Notes: generated by a model not told the origin, from the sequence alone. A stretch of DNA of 22,351 nt from Candidatus Uhrbacteria bacterium (GCA_003453595.1 DMOG01000021.1:1-22351), one strand, 5' to 3'. Numbered from the stretch's first letter, positions 7,175-15,150 are shown. Made by a program: numbers and translations.

Positions 7175-7483
7175 ATGGAGTTTAAAGATTTATCAAAAAA
7201 AGTCGTTGAGAATGCTGTAAGCTATGGTGAAAAATATAATGTGCAGATTGATGAGGACTTTGCTGTTTTGAAGTTGTATGAAGAGGTCGGGGAGTTTGCA
7301 CAGGCCCTGTTAATACATAGGAAAAAAAGTCGTCCTGAAAAACATGTTACTGAAGAAGTTTCAAGAAATGAATTAGCAAAAGAACTAGCTGATGTTGTTG
7401 GTATGGCAATTGTTATTGCCAATTTATTTGGTATCGACCTTGAAGATGCGATTGATAAAAAGTGGATAGCAAAGAGCAGATAA
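7175..7483 (+). CDS. MazG-like nucleotide pyrophosphohydrolase
   Basis: A 102-residue all-alpha NTP-PPase-like protein. The metal-binding pattern is visible: E36, E37 and E40 in YEEVGEF, and E70/D73 in KELADVV, i.e. the ExxE...ExxD motif of the MazG/dUTPase-2 superfamily. Such enzymes hydrolyse (d)NTPs to monophosphate and pyrophosphate and are often nucleotide-pool cleaners. Substrate cannot be told from sequence. The length is that of a single-domain MazG-like protein. It stands alone 38 bases upstream of the next gene. Confidence 0.8.
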   Translation: MEFKDLSKKVVENAVSYGEKYNVQIDEDFAVLKLYEEVGEFAQALLIHRKKSRPEKHVTEEVSRNELAKELADVVGMAIVIANLFGIDLEDAIDKKWIAKSR

Positions 7484-7520
7484 ACAAAATAATTGGTTAT
7501 AATTATTAACTGAGTTAAGT

Positions 7521-8486
7521 ATGACATCAAAAAAAATTATTGTTACTGGAGCTACTGGCCAAATTGGTTCGGAATTAGTAATCGAACTTCGAAAAAAATA
7601 TGGAGAACAGCAGGTTGTCGCAGTCGGCCATTCAAAACCAATAGAAGGAGAGTTATCATCTGGTCCGTTTGAAATTGTTGATGTAACAAATAAACCCGCA
7701 TTGGATGAATTAGTGCAGAAGTATCGACCAGATACGATTTATCATCTTGTTGGAATACTATCAGCCAAAGGAGAGAAAAACCCGGATTTAGCCTGGAGGG
7801 TGAATATGGAGGGGTTGAAGAATATACTTGATATTTCACGCGATCGAGGTGTTACTAAAGTATTCTGGCCAAGTTCGATTGCGGCATTCGGGCCAACTAC
7901 GCCGCGTGATAACACTCCTCAAAACACAATCTTGGATCCCACTACTATTTATGGCGTAACAAAAGTTGCAGGTGAGCTTTTATGTCAATATTATTGGAAA
8001 AAGTACGGGCTTGATGTTCGTAGTTTGCGATATCCTGGTATAATTAGTTACAAAACTGAGCCAGGTGGTGGTACCACTGACTATGCTGTAGCTATATATT
8101 TTGAAGCCATTAAAAATAAAAAATATGATTGTTTTGTTGGACGGGATACTGTTTTACCAATGATGTATATGCCTGATGCTGTTCGAGCTACAATAGAGTT
8201 GATGGAAGCGCCAATTGAAAATATTAAAGTTAGAACGAGTTATAATTTAACAGCTATGAGCTTTTCAGCGGAGGAATTAGCAACATCGGTTGCAAGGTGC
8301 ATTCCCGGTTTTGTTTGTAGCTATAACCCAGATGATCGACAAAGGATTGCGGATTCATGGCCGCGTTCCATTGATGACAGCGTTGCGAGAAAAGATTGGG
8401 GATGGAAGCATGAATTTGGTATAGAAGAAATGACAAAAGATATGCTCGACCATATATCAACCCTTGAAGCGTCTGACTTATTATAA
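7521..8486 (+). CDS. L-threonine 3-dehydrogenase, SDR (epimerase-like) type
   Basis: A 321-residue extended short-chain dehydrogenase. The Rossmann motif GATGQIG (G10, G13, G16) binds NAD+; catalytic Tyr144 and Lys148 lie in IYGVTKVAGE; Ser118/Ser119 are in WPSSIAAFG. Phrases typical of the non-zinc threonine dehydrogenases are present: YHLVGILSAKGE, LRYPGIISY, PGGGTTDYAV, FVGRDTVLPMMYMPDA, YNLTAMSFS. The enzyme oxidises L-threonine to 2-amino-3-oxobutyrate in the cytoplasm. The usual partner, 2-amino-3-ketobutyrate CoA ligase (Kbl), is not in the window. TATAAT at 7498-7503 lies 17 bases before ATG. A related sugar epimerase is the alternative, but the shared motifs favour threonine dehydrogenase. 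Confidence 0.88.
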   Translation: MTSKKIIVTGATGQIGSELVIELRKKYGEQQVVAVGHSKPIEGELSSGPFEIVDVTNKPALDELVQKYRPDTIYHLVGILSAKGEKNPDLAWRVNMEGLKNILDISRDRGVTKVFWPSSIAAFGPTTPRDNTPQNTILDPTTIYGVTKVAGELLCQYYWKKYGLDVRSLRYPGIISYKTEPGGGTTDYAVAIYFEAIKNKKYDCFVGRDTVLPMMYMPDAVRATIELMEAPIENIKVRTSYNLTAMSFSAEELATSVARCIPGFVCSYNPDDRQRIADSWPRSIDDSVARKDWGWKHEFGIEEMTKDMLDHISTLEASDLL

Positions 8487-8488
8487 AT

Positions 8489-8752
8489 ATGAAAATTGAT
8501 CAATTATATATCGAGGTTAACGAAATTAAGAAAAGAAATGAGCGGGTTGAGCTCGATAAGGCTTGGGAAACTAGCTGGACAAGGAGAGTTGTTGTTTCGC
8601 TTTTCACCTATATTGTGATTGTTCTATTTTTTCATTTTGCTGGGCTGCCAAAGCCACTCGTAAACGCGATCGTTCCGGCTGTTGCCTTTATTATTTCTAC
8701 GCTCTCCATGCCAATTATTAAAAGATGGTGGGTAAGTCATAATAATCGATAA
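8489..8752 (+). CDS. Small membrane protein with N-terminal helix, unknown function
   Basis: An 87-residue protein starting 2 bases after the previous stop. Residues 1-30 form a charged, probably coiled helix (EVNEIKKRNERVELDKAWETSW); two membrane helices follow (about 34-52 and 60-78), joined by GLPKPLVN, with a basic C-terminal end (KRWWVSHNNR). The layout is recurrent among small CPR proteins of unknown function. Probably co-transcribed with both neighbours. Confidence 0.65.
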   Translation: MKIDQLYIEVNEIKKRNERVELDKAWETSWTRRVVVSLFTYIVIVLFFHFAGLPKPLVNAIVPAVAFIISTLSMPIIKRWWVSHNNR

Positions 8753-8753
8753 T

Positions 8754-9182
8754 ATGATTTATAAACACACTCAGGTTGGATATTTAATGATATATGTTCT
8801 GGTTGCTGTGATCGCATTGTTTGGATTTATTTTAATGCAAGATAATACACTAATGCCCGCTTTGATCGTTATGGTGCTTGTTGTGGCTATCCTGTCATCG
8901 TTCACGACATTGACTGTGGAGATCGATAATCAGTTTTTAAGATTCAAGTTTGGTTTTGGTTTATTTAGAAAAAAGTTTGCGCTTGATCAGATTGAGTCAG
9001 TAAAAGCAGTCAAACACAAGTGGTACTATGGATGGGGGATTAGGTTTTGTTTAGTTCCAAGATTGTGGATATACAATGTGTCTGGATTTGATGCTGTTGA
9101 GATTACGCTCAAGAATGGATCAGCTTTTAGAATTGGCACTGACGAACCGGAAAAATTAGTTAGATCAATCAAGCCAAGATAA
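8754..9182 (+). CDS. Membrane protein with PH-like (bPH) domain
   Basis: A 142-residue protein with two transmembrane helices (about residues 10-27 and 33-50), followed by about 85 residues alternating strands and turns: TLTVEIDNQFLRFKFG, RKKFALDQIESVKAV, AVEITLKNGSAFRIGTDEPEKLVRSI. The order (membrane hairpin, inner-strand pair, I-x-S-V turn, strand, G-T-D-x-P-E-x-L-x-x-x-I helix) matches bacterial PH-like domains. Function unknown. It begins 1 base after the previous stop, suggesting coupled translation, and ends in a terminator. Confidence 0.7.
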   Translation: MIYKHTQVGYLMIYVLVAVIALFGFILMQDNTLMPALIVMVLVVAILSSFTTLTVEIDNQFLRFKFGFGLFRKKFALDQIESVKAVKHKWYYGWGIRFCLVPRLWIYNVSGFDAVEITLKNGSAFRIGTDEPEKLVRSIKPR

Positions 9183-9208
9183 ACCACAGACAAAAATCCG
9201 TGGTTTTT
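9181..9208 (+). terminator. Rho-independent terminator
   Basis: aaaccac (9181-9187, overlapping the stop codon) pairs with gtggttt (9200-9206); 12-base loop; T run 9204-9208. Closes the 7521-9182 gene group. Confidence 0.7.
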
Positions 9209-9215
9209 AAAATAA

Positions 9216-9224
9216 TGGTATAAT
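9216..9224 (+). promoter_or_regulatory. Extended -10 promoter for the antiporter
   Basis: TGGTATAAT (TGn-TATAAT) at 9216-9224, with no good -35 box. The leader to ATG 9273 would be about 40 bases. Confidence 0.5.
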
Positions 9225-9272
9225 ATCGTCGTTATCAAGCCTTTTTATACTTTCTATTTTTTACTTTAATCT

Positions 9273-10232
9273 ATGCTCGTCTATATTTTATTCATTCTTG
9301 GCTTTGTCTTGCTTATCAAAGGTGCTGACTTGCTGGTTGATGGATCGTCTTCGATTGCTAAGAAACTCAAAATCTCATCAATCGTTATTGGTTTAACCAT
9401 TGTTGCGTTTGGAACTTCGGCTCCAGAACTTATTGTTAACATTTTCGCTAGCATATCTGGTAACACGGAAATAGCAATTGGAAATGTACTCGGAAGCAAC
9501 ATTGCCAATATCCTACTAGTGCTTGGAATTTGTGCAATAATTTATCCGATTGTTGCTAAGAAAAATACTATTGCTAAGGAAATTCCATTTGCATTACTAG
9601 CAGCGATCATGGTTGGAGTAATGGCAAATGATTTTTTGATTGATGGAAGTGGTTTTTCCGGGCTTACCAGAATCGACGGAATTGTACTTATTAGTTTCTT
9701 TTTGATTTTCCTTTATTACACTTTTGGAATTGCAAAACTTAAAGATGCAGGCATAAAAGGAGTGGAGATCACGGATCATGGTTATTTTAAGTCAATCGTC
9801 TTTGTTTTATTGGGACTTGTAGGTCTTACTGTTGGTGGAAAATGGATTGTTGATGGCGCAGTTCATATTGCTGAGATATTGGATGTTAGTCAGTCGCTAA
9901 TTGGACTTACAGTTGTAGCAATTGGAACATCGTTGCCAGAGTTGGCAACTTCAGCAGTTGCGGCTTATAAAAAGCAGACAGACATTGCTATTGGAAACAT
10001 AGTTGGCTCAAACATCTTCAACATTTTTTGGATTCTTGGTTTAAGTTCAATCGTCAGACCGTTACCTTTTGAGCAAAGCTCAAATTTTGATATTGGCATG
10101 ACAATTTTTGCCAGTTTATTACTGTTTGTGGTTATGTTCATTGGAAAAAAGCGCGTAATCGAACGCTGGCAAGGAATTTTCATGATCCTGCTTTATGTGG
10201 CCTATGTTGTGTTCTTGGTAATCAGACAATAG
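9273..10232 (+). CDS. Na+/Ca2+ antiporter, CaCA family (YrbG-like)
   Basis: A 319-residue membrane protein of about ten helices made of two inverted halves. The paired alpha repeats are clear: GTSAPE (47-52) with GNVLGSN (70-76) in the first half, and GTSLPE (218-223) with GNIVGSN (241-247) in the second. In solved CaCA structures the acidic and polar residues of these motifs form the central ion sites; both glutamates (E52, E223) are present. It exchanges sodium or protons for calcium across the cytoplasmic membrane. Length is normal for bacterial members. It is transcribed alone from an extended -10 promoter and ends at a bidirectional terminator. Confidence 0.93.
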   Translation: MLVYILFILGFVLLIKGADLLVDGSSSIAKKLKISSIVIGLTIVAFGTSAPELIVNIFASISGNTEIAIGNVLGSNIANILLVLGICAIIYPIVAKKNTIAKEIPFALLAAIMVGVMANDFLIDGSGFSGLTRIDGIVLISFFLIFLYYTFGIAKLKDAGIKGVEITDHGYFKSIVFVLLGLVGLTVGGKWIVDGAVHIAEILDVSQSLIGLTVVAIGTSLPELATSAVAAYKKQTDIAIGNIVGSNIFNIFWILGLSSIVRPLPFEQSSNFDIGMTIFASLLLFVVMFIGKKRVIERWQGIFMILLYVAYVVFLVIRQ

Positions 10233-10239
10233 ATTGAAT

Positions 10240-10276
10240 AAAAAATTCCACTGCGATATGCGGTGGGATTTTTTTT
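10240..10276. terminator. Bidirectional terminator between convergent genes
   Basis: attccactgc (10245-10254) pairs with gcggtgggat (10260-10269), 5-base loop gatat, flanked by A6 on the left and T8 on the right. It can serve the antiporter on the + strand and the def operon on the - strand. Confidence 0.85.
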
Positions 10277-10289
10277 ATTTCGATTTGAT

Positions 10290-10417
10290 CTGAGAAGATC
10301 TCTCCTATCTTCGAGATGGGAATAGTGCGTGTCGAGATGGGAACTAATTTTCCCAATTTCGACGTCTAGGAGAAATCCTCTCGGACTGAGAAGATCTCTC
10401 GCTCCGCTCGAGATGGG
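10290..10417. repeat. Imperfect repeats with hairpins in convergent intergenic region
   Basis: Two imperfect copies of a roughly 32-base unit: ctgagaagatctctc...cgagatggg at 10290-10320 and 10386-10417. The core cgagatggga recurs at 10332 and, changed, at 10430 and 10453. Several hairpins form: tcctatct/agatggga (10303-10310 with 10314-10321, loop tcg) and gtcgagatgggaa with ttcccaatttcgac (10331-10343 with 10350-10363). No gene fits in 10277-10484. It looks like a small REP-like element that has been duplicated in place. Confidence 0.6.
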
Positions 10418-10484
10418 GAGGGTGTGGTCGAGATATGGAGTTTGACGCTAATCAAGATGGGAATGTGGGTGTTATTCACGTTAG

Positions 10485-10949
10485 CTATTCAAACTGATAA
10501 ACATTTTTTGCCCGGTCAATAAATAGGATGCCGTCAAGGTGGTCGATTTCGTGTTGGAAGATTATTGCTCCTAGATTTGAAGCATCAAGATTGATTGGAT
10601 TTCCATGACGATCAAGAGCTTTGATACATATTGATTGATAGCGTTCCACAATGCCTCTTAATTCTGGCACAGACAAACAACCTTCTTCACCTTTTTGTTT
10701 TCGCAGTGATCGTTTGGTAATTTCTGGATTGATATAGATTTCTGGACCGTTTTCTAGTGTAACCACAATTGCTCTAATCTGCTGTCCAATCTGCGGAGCA
10801 GCTATTCCAACTCCATCCTCAGCTTTCATTGTTTCAATCATGTCATCAAAAAGTTTCTGCAGATCTTTATCTTGCAGCTGTTCCTTTTTTATTTCCTTAG
10901 AGACTTCTCTAAGAAGTTCATTCGGAATTGTCAGAACTTTGAGTTTCAT
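10485..10949 (-). CDS. def: Peptide deformylase
   Basis: A 154-residue Fe/Zn metallohydrolase that removes the N-formyl group from new proteins. All three family motifs are intact: GVGIAAPQIG (46-55), EEGCLSVP with metal ligand Cys91, and QHEIDHLDG with ligands His133 and His137 and catalytic Glu134. Length is normal. Its ATG (10949-10947) lies inside the end of the priA-like gene, an overlap of 32 bases, so translation is probably coupled. The usual neighbour fmt (methionyl-tRNA formyltransferase) is absent here; the repeat field and bidirectional terminator follow. Confidence 0.96.
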   Translation of the reverse strand: MKLKVLTIPNELLREVSKEIKKEQLQDKDLQKLFDDMIETMKAEDGVGIAAPQIGQQIRAIVVTLENGPEIYINPEITKRSLRKQKGEEGCLSVPELRGIVERYQSICIKALDRHGNPINLDASNLGAIIFQHEIDHLDGILFIDRAKNVYQFE

Positions 10950-12639
10950 ATGAGCTTAATGTTGGTTTAATGGTTGTTGTGTTGGGAAGAGAGGTTAGTT
11001 TTTTTAGCAGTTGATCTCGATCTTTGTGTTTGCATGTAATGACTTTGATATTTTCATCTGCCTTTTCCTTTATCTCAAACTGATCTGTGAATGGAGGAAG
11101 TTGGTATGCTTTTCTAAGTTCAGATTCAGATTTAAGAAATTTTTCTGCATCAAGCATGGGTTTGATAATTTCCGGGACCCATGTTTGTACTATAACTTTT
11201 GCCTTGTGAACTGATGCCATGTGCAAAATCCGATACAATCGTTGAGCAGTTGTCATTGATGACAGATAATCAGTTCCTAGCGACTTATCAATACATATCT
11301 CGGCAATAAGTCCAAAGCGATCAATAGGAAACGGTTTGTATGAGCTTTGAAAGTAAAATTCCGTGACTAGTATTATGGAAGCGTTTGAGCTGTATCGATG
11401 TTCTTTATCAATGATTCCAATGTGTGCTTGCGGAAACATTTTTTGCAGATCAGTGGCAAGTTTTTTGTTTCCAATTCCTTTCATTCCTAATGTTTTTTTG
11501 GAACAGGCCGGACATATTTGTGGAATCCACATTTCAGTTTTGCATACAGGGCAGACAAGGTCCCCAGATCTAACATGAGGTTGCGCACCACAGGTTCCGC
11601 AAAGTGGGATGTGACCACATGCTTTGCATTGTAGACGCTTGGCAACGCCTTTTGCATTGTAAGAAAGTAGCACGGATTTCTTGTTTTGTAAAGCCTCTTT
11701 AATGGCTTTTTGTAATAAATCACTAATAAGTAAGCTATTTGTGCGTTCCATTTGATTACCCAAATCAACCAACTGACACGGTGGTATTGTTGATTTAATT
11801 TTATTAACCCCAAGTTCTTCAACCCGACTTAATGGTCCTAAAAATAATCGATGAGCATCATGTTGCTTGGCAAGTAGTTCTGATGATGCCCGAGCATCGA
11901 AACGCGGATTGCGCATTGAGTTGGCATGATCAGGACAATCCGGATCGTATATAATAATAGTACCTATGTTTGACGCTGGCAGAAGTGATGCTTGTCTAGT
12001 ACCAATTAAAATTTGTAGTTTACCAGATTGCCAGTTTTCTAAAATCCATCTTCGCTGTGATTGTTTTGTTTTTCCATGGAGAACAGCGTGTTGATTTGGA
12101 ATGTAAGAAGAAAAAATCTCTGCGTCTCGTTCGCGTGGAACAAGAATAAGAATTTGTTGGTTTTTTCTTGAACAAAGGGAATAAACTGTAGCAATCGCTC
12201 CTTCCAGTGAAGTTTCAAAACACAGGTCATGCTTGGCTAGAGTCTGTAAGGCAAGTTTGATAGTGCCTGCAGTTTGCGCATCGATCTTTCCTAATTGCGT
12301 GCCAGCAACCAAAGTAGTTTGTTGCATTTTTTGCTCAATGCCATTGAGTGTTGCCAGGAAAATTGAAGAAGGGGATTGAACAATTTGCCCAGCGATTTTT
12401 TCCAAACGAAGAATGTCATCAGCAGTCAATAGTTGCTTAAAAGCAATTCTATCAACTTTGCTTAACTTTGATTGTTCTGTACTTTTTGAAATGCCGCGCA
12501 CAACACCAAGTGTTTCGCAATGCTTAAATTGAATATTAACAACATCGCCAACGCTAAGAGTAATTCCCTCAGCGATCAGGTAATCAAAATGCGCAAATTT
12601 CCGTGGCAAGCGCACAAGCGGAATAATTTGCGCAATCAT
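10918..12639 (-). CDS. priA: PriA-like primosomal protein N' lacking ATPase motifs
   Basis: A 573-residue protein, shorter than typical PriA (about 700-730). The N-terminal DNA-binding part is present (about 1-100: IIPLVRLPRKFAHFDYLI, GDVVNIQF). The zinc-binding region is complete, with four CxxC pairs: C338/341, C347/350, C363/366, C376/379. The helicase core is eroded: where PriA has Walker A GVTGSGKT, this protein has FETSLEGA (about 141-148), and where it has the DEEH box there is YDPDCPDH (231-238). The IGTRQASLLP segment and FDARASSELLAKQ still mark the fold. Known: actinobacterial PriA homologues are similarly annotated as lacking helicase motifs. Inferred: it loads or organises the primosome without unwinding DNA. 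It starts 2 bases after the LigB-like stop. Confidence 0.88.
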   Translation of the reverse strand: MIAQIIPLVRLPRKFAHFDYLIAEGITLSVGDVVNIQFKHCETLGVVRGISKSTEQSKLSKVDRIAFKQLLTADDILRLEKIAGQIVQSPSSIFLATLNGIEQKMQQTTLVAGTQLGKIDAQTAGTIKLALQTLAKHDLCFETSLEGAIATVYSLCSRKNQQILILVPRERDAEIFSSYIPNQHAVLHGKTKQSQRRWILENWQSGKLQILIGTRQASLLPASNIGTIIIYDPDCPDHANSMRNPRFDARASSELLAKQHDAHRLFLGPLSRVEELGVNKIKSTIPPCQLVDLGNQMERTNSLLISDLLQKAIKEALQNKKSVLLSYNAKGVAKRLQCKACGHIPLCGTCGAQPHVRSGDLVCPVCKTEMWIPQICPACSKKTLGMKGIGNKKLATDLQKMFPQAHIGIIDKEHRYSSNASIILVTEFYFQSSYKPFPIDRFGLIAEICIDKSLGTDYLSSMTTAQRLYRILHMASVHKAKVIVQTWVPEIIKPMLDAEKFLKSESELRKAYQLPPFTDQFEIKEKADENIKVITCKHKDRDQLLKKLTSLPNTTTIKPTLSSYETQSSDNSE

Positions 12640-12641
12640 AG

Positions 12642-13433
12642 TTATCGAATCTCAAAATTTGCAACCATGTACCCAACGCCAAATGGTGATTCATAGCTTA
12701 GGATATGTGTTTTAACAGATATCCGTTCTAAAAGCCCAAATAGAATTAAAAGTTGTGGATAAATAGTTTGTTGCGCTTGGTTAATTTTTTCTTGGTTCAT
12801 AGCTATTAAACCGGCCGTATTTTTTTGAGAAATTATCTCAGTTATTTTTTCATCAAACTCCTTGCCATATTTGGAATATCCAGCTGGCGATGAACTTTCA
12901 AGCGCATGAGAAAGATCACCGGAAATTATAATTGCAATTCTTTTATCTGAGTTAACGACTATATCTTTTAATGCCTGACCAAATTGAAAGTGAGCTTTGG
13001 CATCAAGACTAGAGAATGTGATGGGAATTAATTTTACATCTGGCAGATTCTCGGTGAGCAACCCGATGGCGGCGGCAGAACCATGATCAAGTGCTTGGTC
13101 AGTGGTTAGAGTAATAGGTTGATTTTGTTTTCGTAATGAGCGTTGCAATCTATCGATTGTTTCAATGTCAGGGTGAAGAGTTTTATTAAATCCCAGATCG
13201 CCAAAGGCAGAAACATCAAATTTATATGGGTCACTAACATTAATAGAAAAAGCATCTTCAAATGATGTTGGATGCTCACTTAGCAAAAGGATAGCGTCAG
13301 GATGTGAGATATATAGATCCTCCCCAAGTTTTTTCATGGCATCTAAAGTTTTTTGCAACTTAACTCCTTTTTCCTTGTGTATGGAAGGAAGAAGTAAGGG
13401 TGAGCTTGGGGCCAAGGCAGCGAAGACGAGCAT
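12642..13433 (-). CDS. LigB/MEMO-like protein (class III extradiol dioxygenase superfamily)
   Basis: A 263-residue protein of the LigB/AmmeMemoRadiSam-B superfamily: start AALAPSSPLLLPSIHKE, then ILLLSEHP (His54), ALDHGSAA (His117), IIISGDLSHAL (His176) and C-terminal SYESPFGVGYMVA. Classical dioxygenases have PHPP near the N terminus supplying a metal histidine; here that position reads APSSP, so one ligand is missing, while His19 nearby might substitute. Reaction therefore uncertain: a MEMO-like non-enzymatic role is possible. It forms a tight group with priA and def, an arrangement I associate with CPR genomes from memory only. Neither AMMECR1 nor the radical-SAM partner is in the window. 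Confidence 0.75.
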   Translation of the reverse strand: MLVFAALAPSSPLLLPSIHKEKGVKLQKTLDAMKKLGEDLYISHPDAILLLSEHPTSFEDAFSINVSDPYKFDVSAFGDLGFNKTLHPDIETIDRLQRSLRKQNQPITLTTDQALDHGSAAAIGLLTENLPDVKLIPITFSSLDAKAHFQFGQALKDIVVNSDKRIAIIISGDLSHALESSSPAGYSKYGKEFDEKITEIISQKNTAGLIAMNQEKINQAQQTIYPQLLILFGLLERISVKTHILSYESPFGVGYMVANFEIR

Positions 13434-13496
13434 ATTTTTGAGTGGTAAAAGGGGTATAGGTCGTGTCGTTCGTGAACTATGTGGTAGGGGTGAGTG

Positions 13497-14843
13497 TTAT
13501 TCAATTGTGTCGCCGAGGCGGTGAAGGGCGATGGTTTCATTTGATACTGTAATAATATCATTCCATTGCCAGCCAAACGAATTAAATGTGCTTTCCGAAG
13601 CAATCGGTAGTATTTCACCTTCAGCAACCACATAGACAGTTGGTTCTAATCCAGACTTTATTAAATAGCCATCAGGTAATAAAAGTTGATCTGCCTCTTT
13701 GTACTGCTCAACTTCCATAGGTATGATGCTTCGAGCATGAGATCCAAATCTGACACGAGCTATGTCTTCTGTTAGAACAGCGTGGCGATACCCACCTTGT
13801 AAGTAAAAGTATGCTCCATTTGTAGAAAGCCTAACTAACTCACCAGTGATGCTTGTGGTAGATACAGTTAGCGGCTCACCGATTTCATATAAGGCAAGAT
13901 CATCACTATCAATTGGATTAAGTTCATCATCTTTAAAACCTAGAGAATGATAAGCATCGGCTGAGTCAAAAGGGCGCAAGGTATCATCGACAAGTAAATA
14001 AATACTGCTCTCTTGATCCTGAAGTATTGAATAGTTTGGGAAGTCAATTGGTGATCCATCTGGATAATTATCTAGGGTTTCTTGACTGACTTCAATTATC
14101 AGGTTGGGATTAAATCGCGATACAAGAGCGCTCCAACTATGAATCGGTCTTTTGAATCCATATTCAATAACATATACTCCGGCATCGCCAACGGCTTGTA
14201 AAAGAGAGCCCGAAGGATAGTTTGTGCTAAACCACCTGTCCCAAATTTCTACAAAATTTTCATTGCCATGAAGATGTGGGGTATAGGCATAAAGAGCAGC
14301 TGTGGCTGCATTAACTGGCGTAACAATGGCGTTATCAATTTCCACTGGCACATTTGGTCCATATTTACCTTGAGTTGTTCCATAGGCCTCAATATCGGCC
14401 AAGTAGCCGTCAGAGAGTTGCATGGCTGCGGAATTGATTTGTTTGCCAAATCCTAGCCAGCGTTGGATAGCTGGGTCAGATTTACTACAAGAATCGCAGA
14501 CAGCATAGCCCATGGCCCAATCAAGCTGATTTTGACTAGGGTCATCGTCTTCAATTAAAGACTGTTCTTTTTGCAACATGACTAGTAAGACTTTAGGGCT
14601 AATGCCATTATTCTGTGCAGTTCGCCAAATAATGTCAGTAGCATATCGAACTTTACCTTCTGAGTCCTCAGTCTGATAATCAGCTAAAAAACCACGGTTT
14701 AAATAGTGCTGGATTTGATTAAAGTCCAGAGAAAAAATATCAGTAAAATCCCAGTCAGAAATAAGGTAGTTTGCATTAAAAGCAAAGGTTTTAGTAGGGA
14801 AGAGCAAAAGTAAGCTAAAAACAAGCACGACAAGCTTTTTCAT
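13497..14843 (-). CDS. Secreted lysozyme-like protein with four C-terminal repeats
   Basis: A 448-residue exported protein. Residues 1-21 are a signal peptide ending TKTFA. Residues about 65-208 resemble lysozyme-like/transglycosylase domains of secreted actinobacterial proteins: GISPKVLLVMLQKEQSLI with candidate catalytic Glu93, DWAMGYAVCDSC (paired cysteines), WLGFGKQINSAAMQL. The rest is four repeats of about 55 residues (about 211-265, 272-327, 334-388, 392-447) with the pattern of a short strand, VYxxxxGxxRPI, a helix, a G-F turn and a terminal xxxGxxI. These repeats probably bind a surface polymer. Inferred role: peptidoglycan cleavage or remodelling in the envelope. ATG 14843 lies 9 bases after a TATAAT. 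Confidence 0.78.
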   Translation of the reverse strand: MKKLVVLVFSLLLLFPTKTFAFNANYLISDWDFTDIFSLDFNQIQHYLNRGFLADYQTEDSEGKVRYATDIIWRTAQNNGISPKVLLVMLQKEQSLIEDDDPSQNQLDWAMGYAVCDSCSKSDPAIQRWLGFGKQINSAAMQLSDGYLADIEAYGTTQGKYGPNVPVEIDNAIVTPVNAATAALYAYTPHLHGNENFVEIWDRWFSTNYPSGSLLQAVGDAGVYVIEYGFKRPIHSWSALVSRFNPNLIIEVSQETLDNYPDGSPIDFPNYSILQDQESSIYLLVDDTLRPFDSADAYHSLGFKDDELNPIDSDDLALYEIGEPLTVSTTSITGELVRLSTNGAYFYLQGGYRHAVLTEDIARVRFGSHARSIIPMEVEQYKEADQLLLPDGYLIKSGLEPTVYVVAEGEILPIASESTFNSFGWQWNDIITVSNETIALHRLGDTIE

Positions 14844-14852
14844 AGTGTTGTT

Positions 14853-14858
14853 ATTATA
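14853..14858 (-). promoter_or_regulatory. -10 box for the lysozyme-like gene
   Basis: TATAAT on the - strand (14858-14853), 9 bases before ATG 14843. No strong -35 at the expected distance (about TTTCTA). The message would be leaderless or nearly so. Confidence 0.5.
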
Positions 14859-14902
14859 ACGCAGAAGGTTGAATGTAGAAAGTAGAATGTAGGGTTCGAA
14901 AT

Positions 14903-15037
14903 CGATCTCTCCCCCTTACGAAGGGGGAGTTGGAGTGGTTTTTACGCGGTTATTATCTCGATTTCCCTTCCTTTTTAAGGAGGGGTGAGCTGTGCCGCTC
15001 CGAAGCTCTGCAGAGCGAAGGGTGGGGGTGGTTATTG
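14903..15037. repeat. Composite palindromic intergenic repeat
   Basis: Contains ctccccctt/aagggggag (14909-14917 with 14921-14929, loop acg), tcctt/aagga around 14967-14981, and the perfect palindrome gctctgcagagc (15005-15016). The phrases ggagtggtt(ttt)acgcggttatt and gggggtggttattgcg are an approximate direct repeat at the two ends. No coding potential. Such C5/G5 hairpin repeats recur in intergenic DNA of CPR and other bacteria; family name unknown. It is preceded by a short gaatgtag repeat at 14871-14892. Confidence 0.6.
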
Positions 15038-15115
15038 CGTTGAATTTTCTGTTCTACACCTATATTTATGCCTTATTTTTACAGCTAAAACTAGCCCTAA
15101 AACAGTGGTAGGGGC

Positions 15116-15144
15116 TTGACAAAACCTTGGAAATGTGTTATAGT
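15116..15144 (+). promoter_or_regulatory. Very strong sigma70-type promoter
   Basis: Consensus TTGACA (15116-15121), exact 17-base spacer, TG dinucleotide one base before TATAGT (15139-15144). It is the best promoter in the window. Transcription should start near 15151 and read the structured RNA that follows. Confidence 0.88.
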
Positions 15145-15150
15145 ATCAGC

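Noticed and set aside
10290..10417. CRISPR array
   Set aside because: Only two imperfect copies with no regular spacers and no cas genes; inverted structure dominates.
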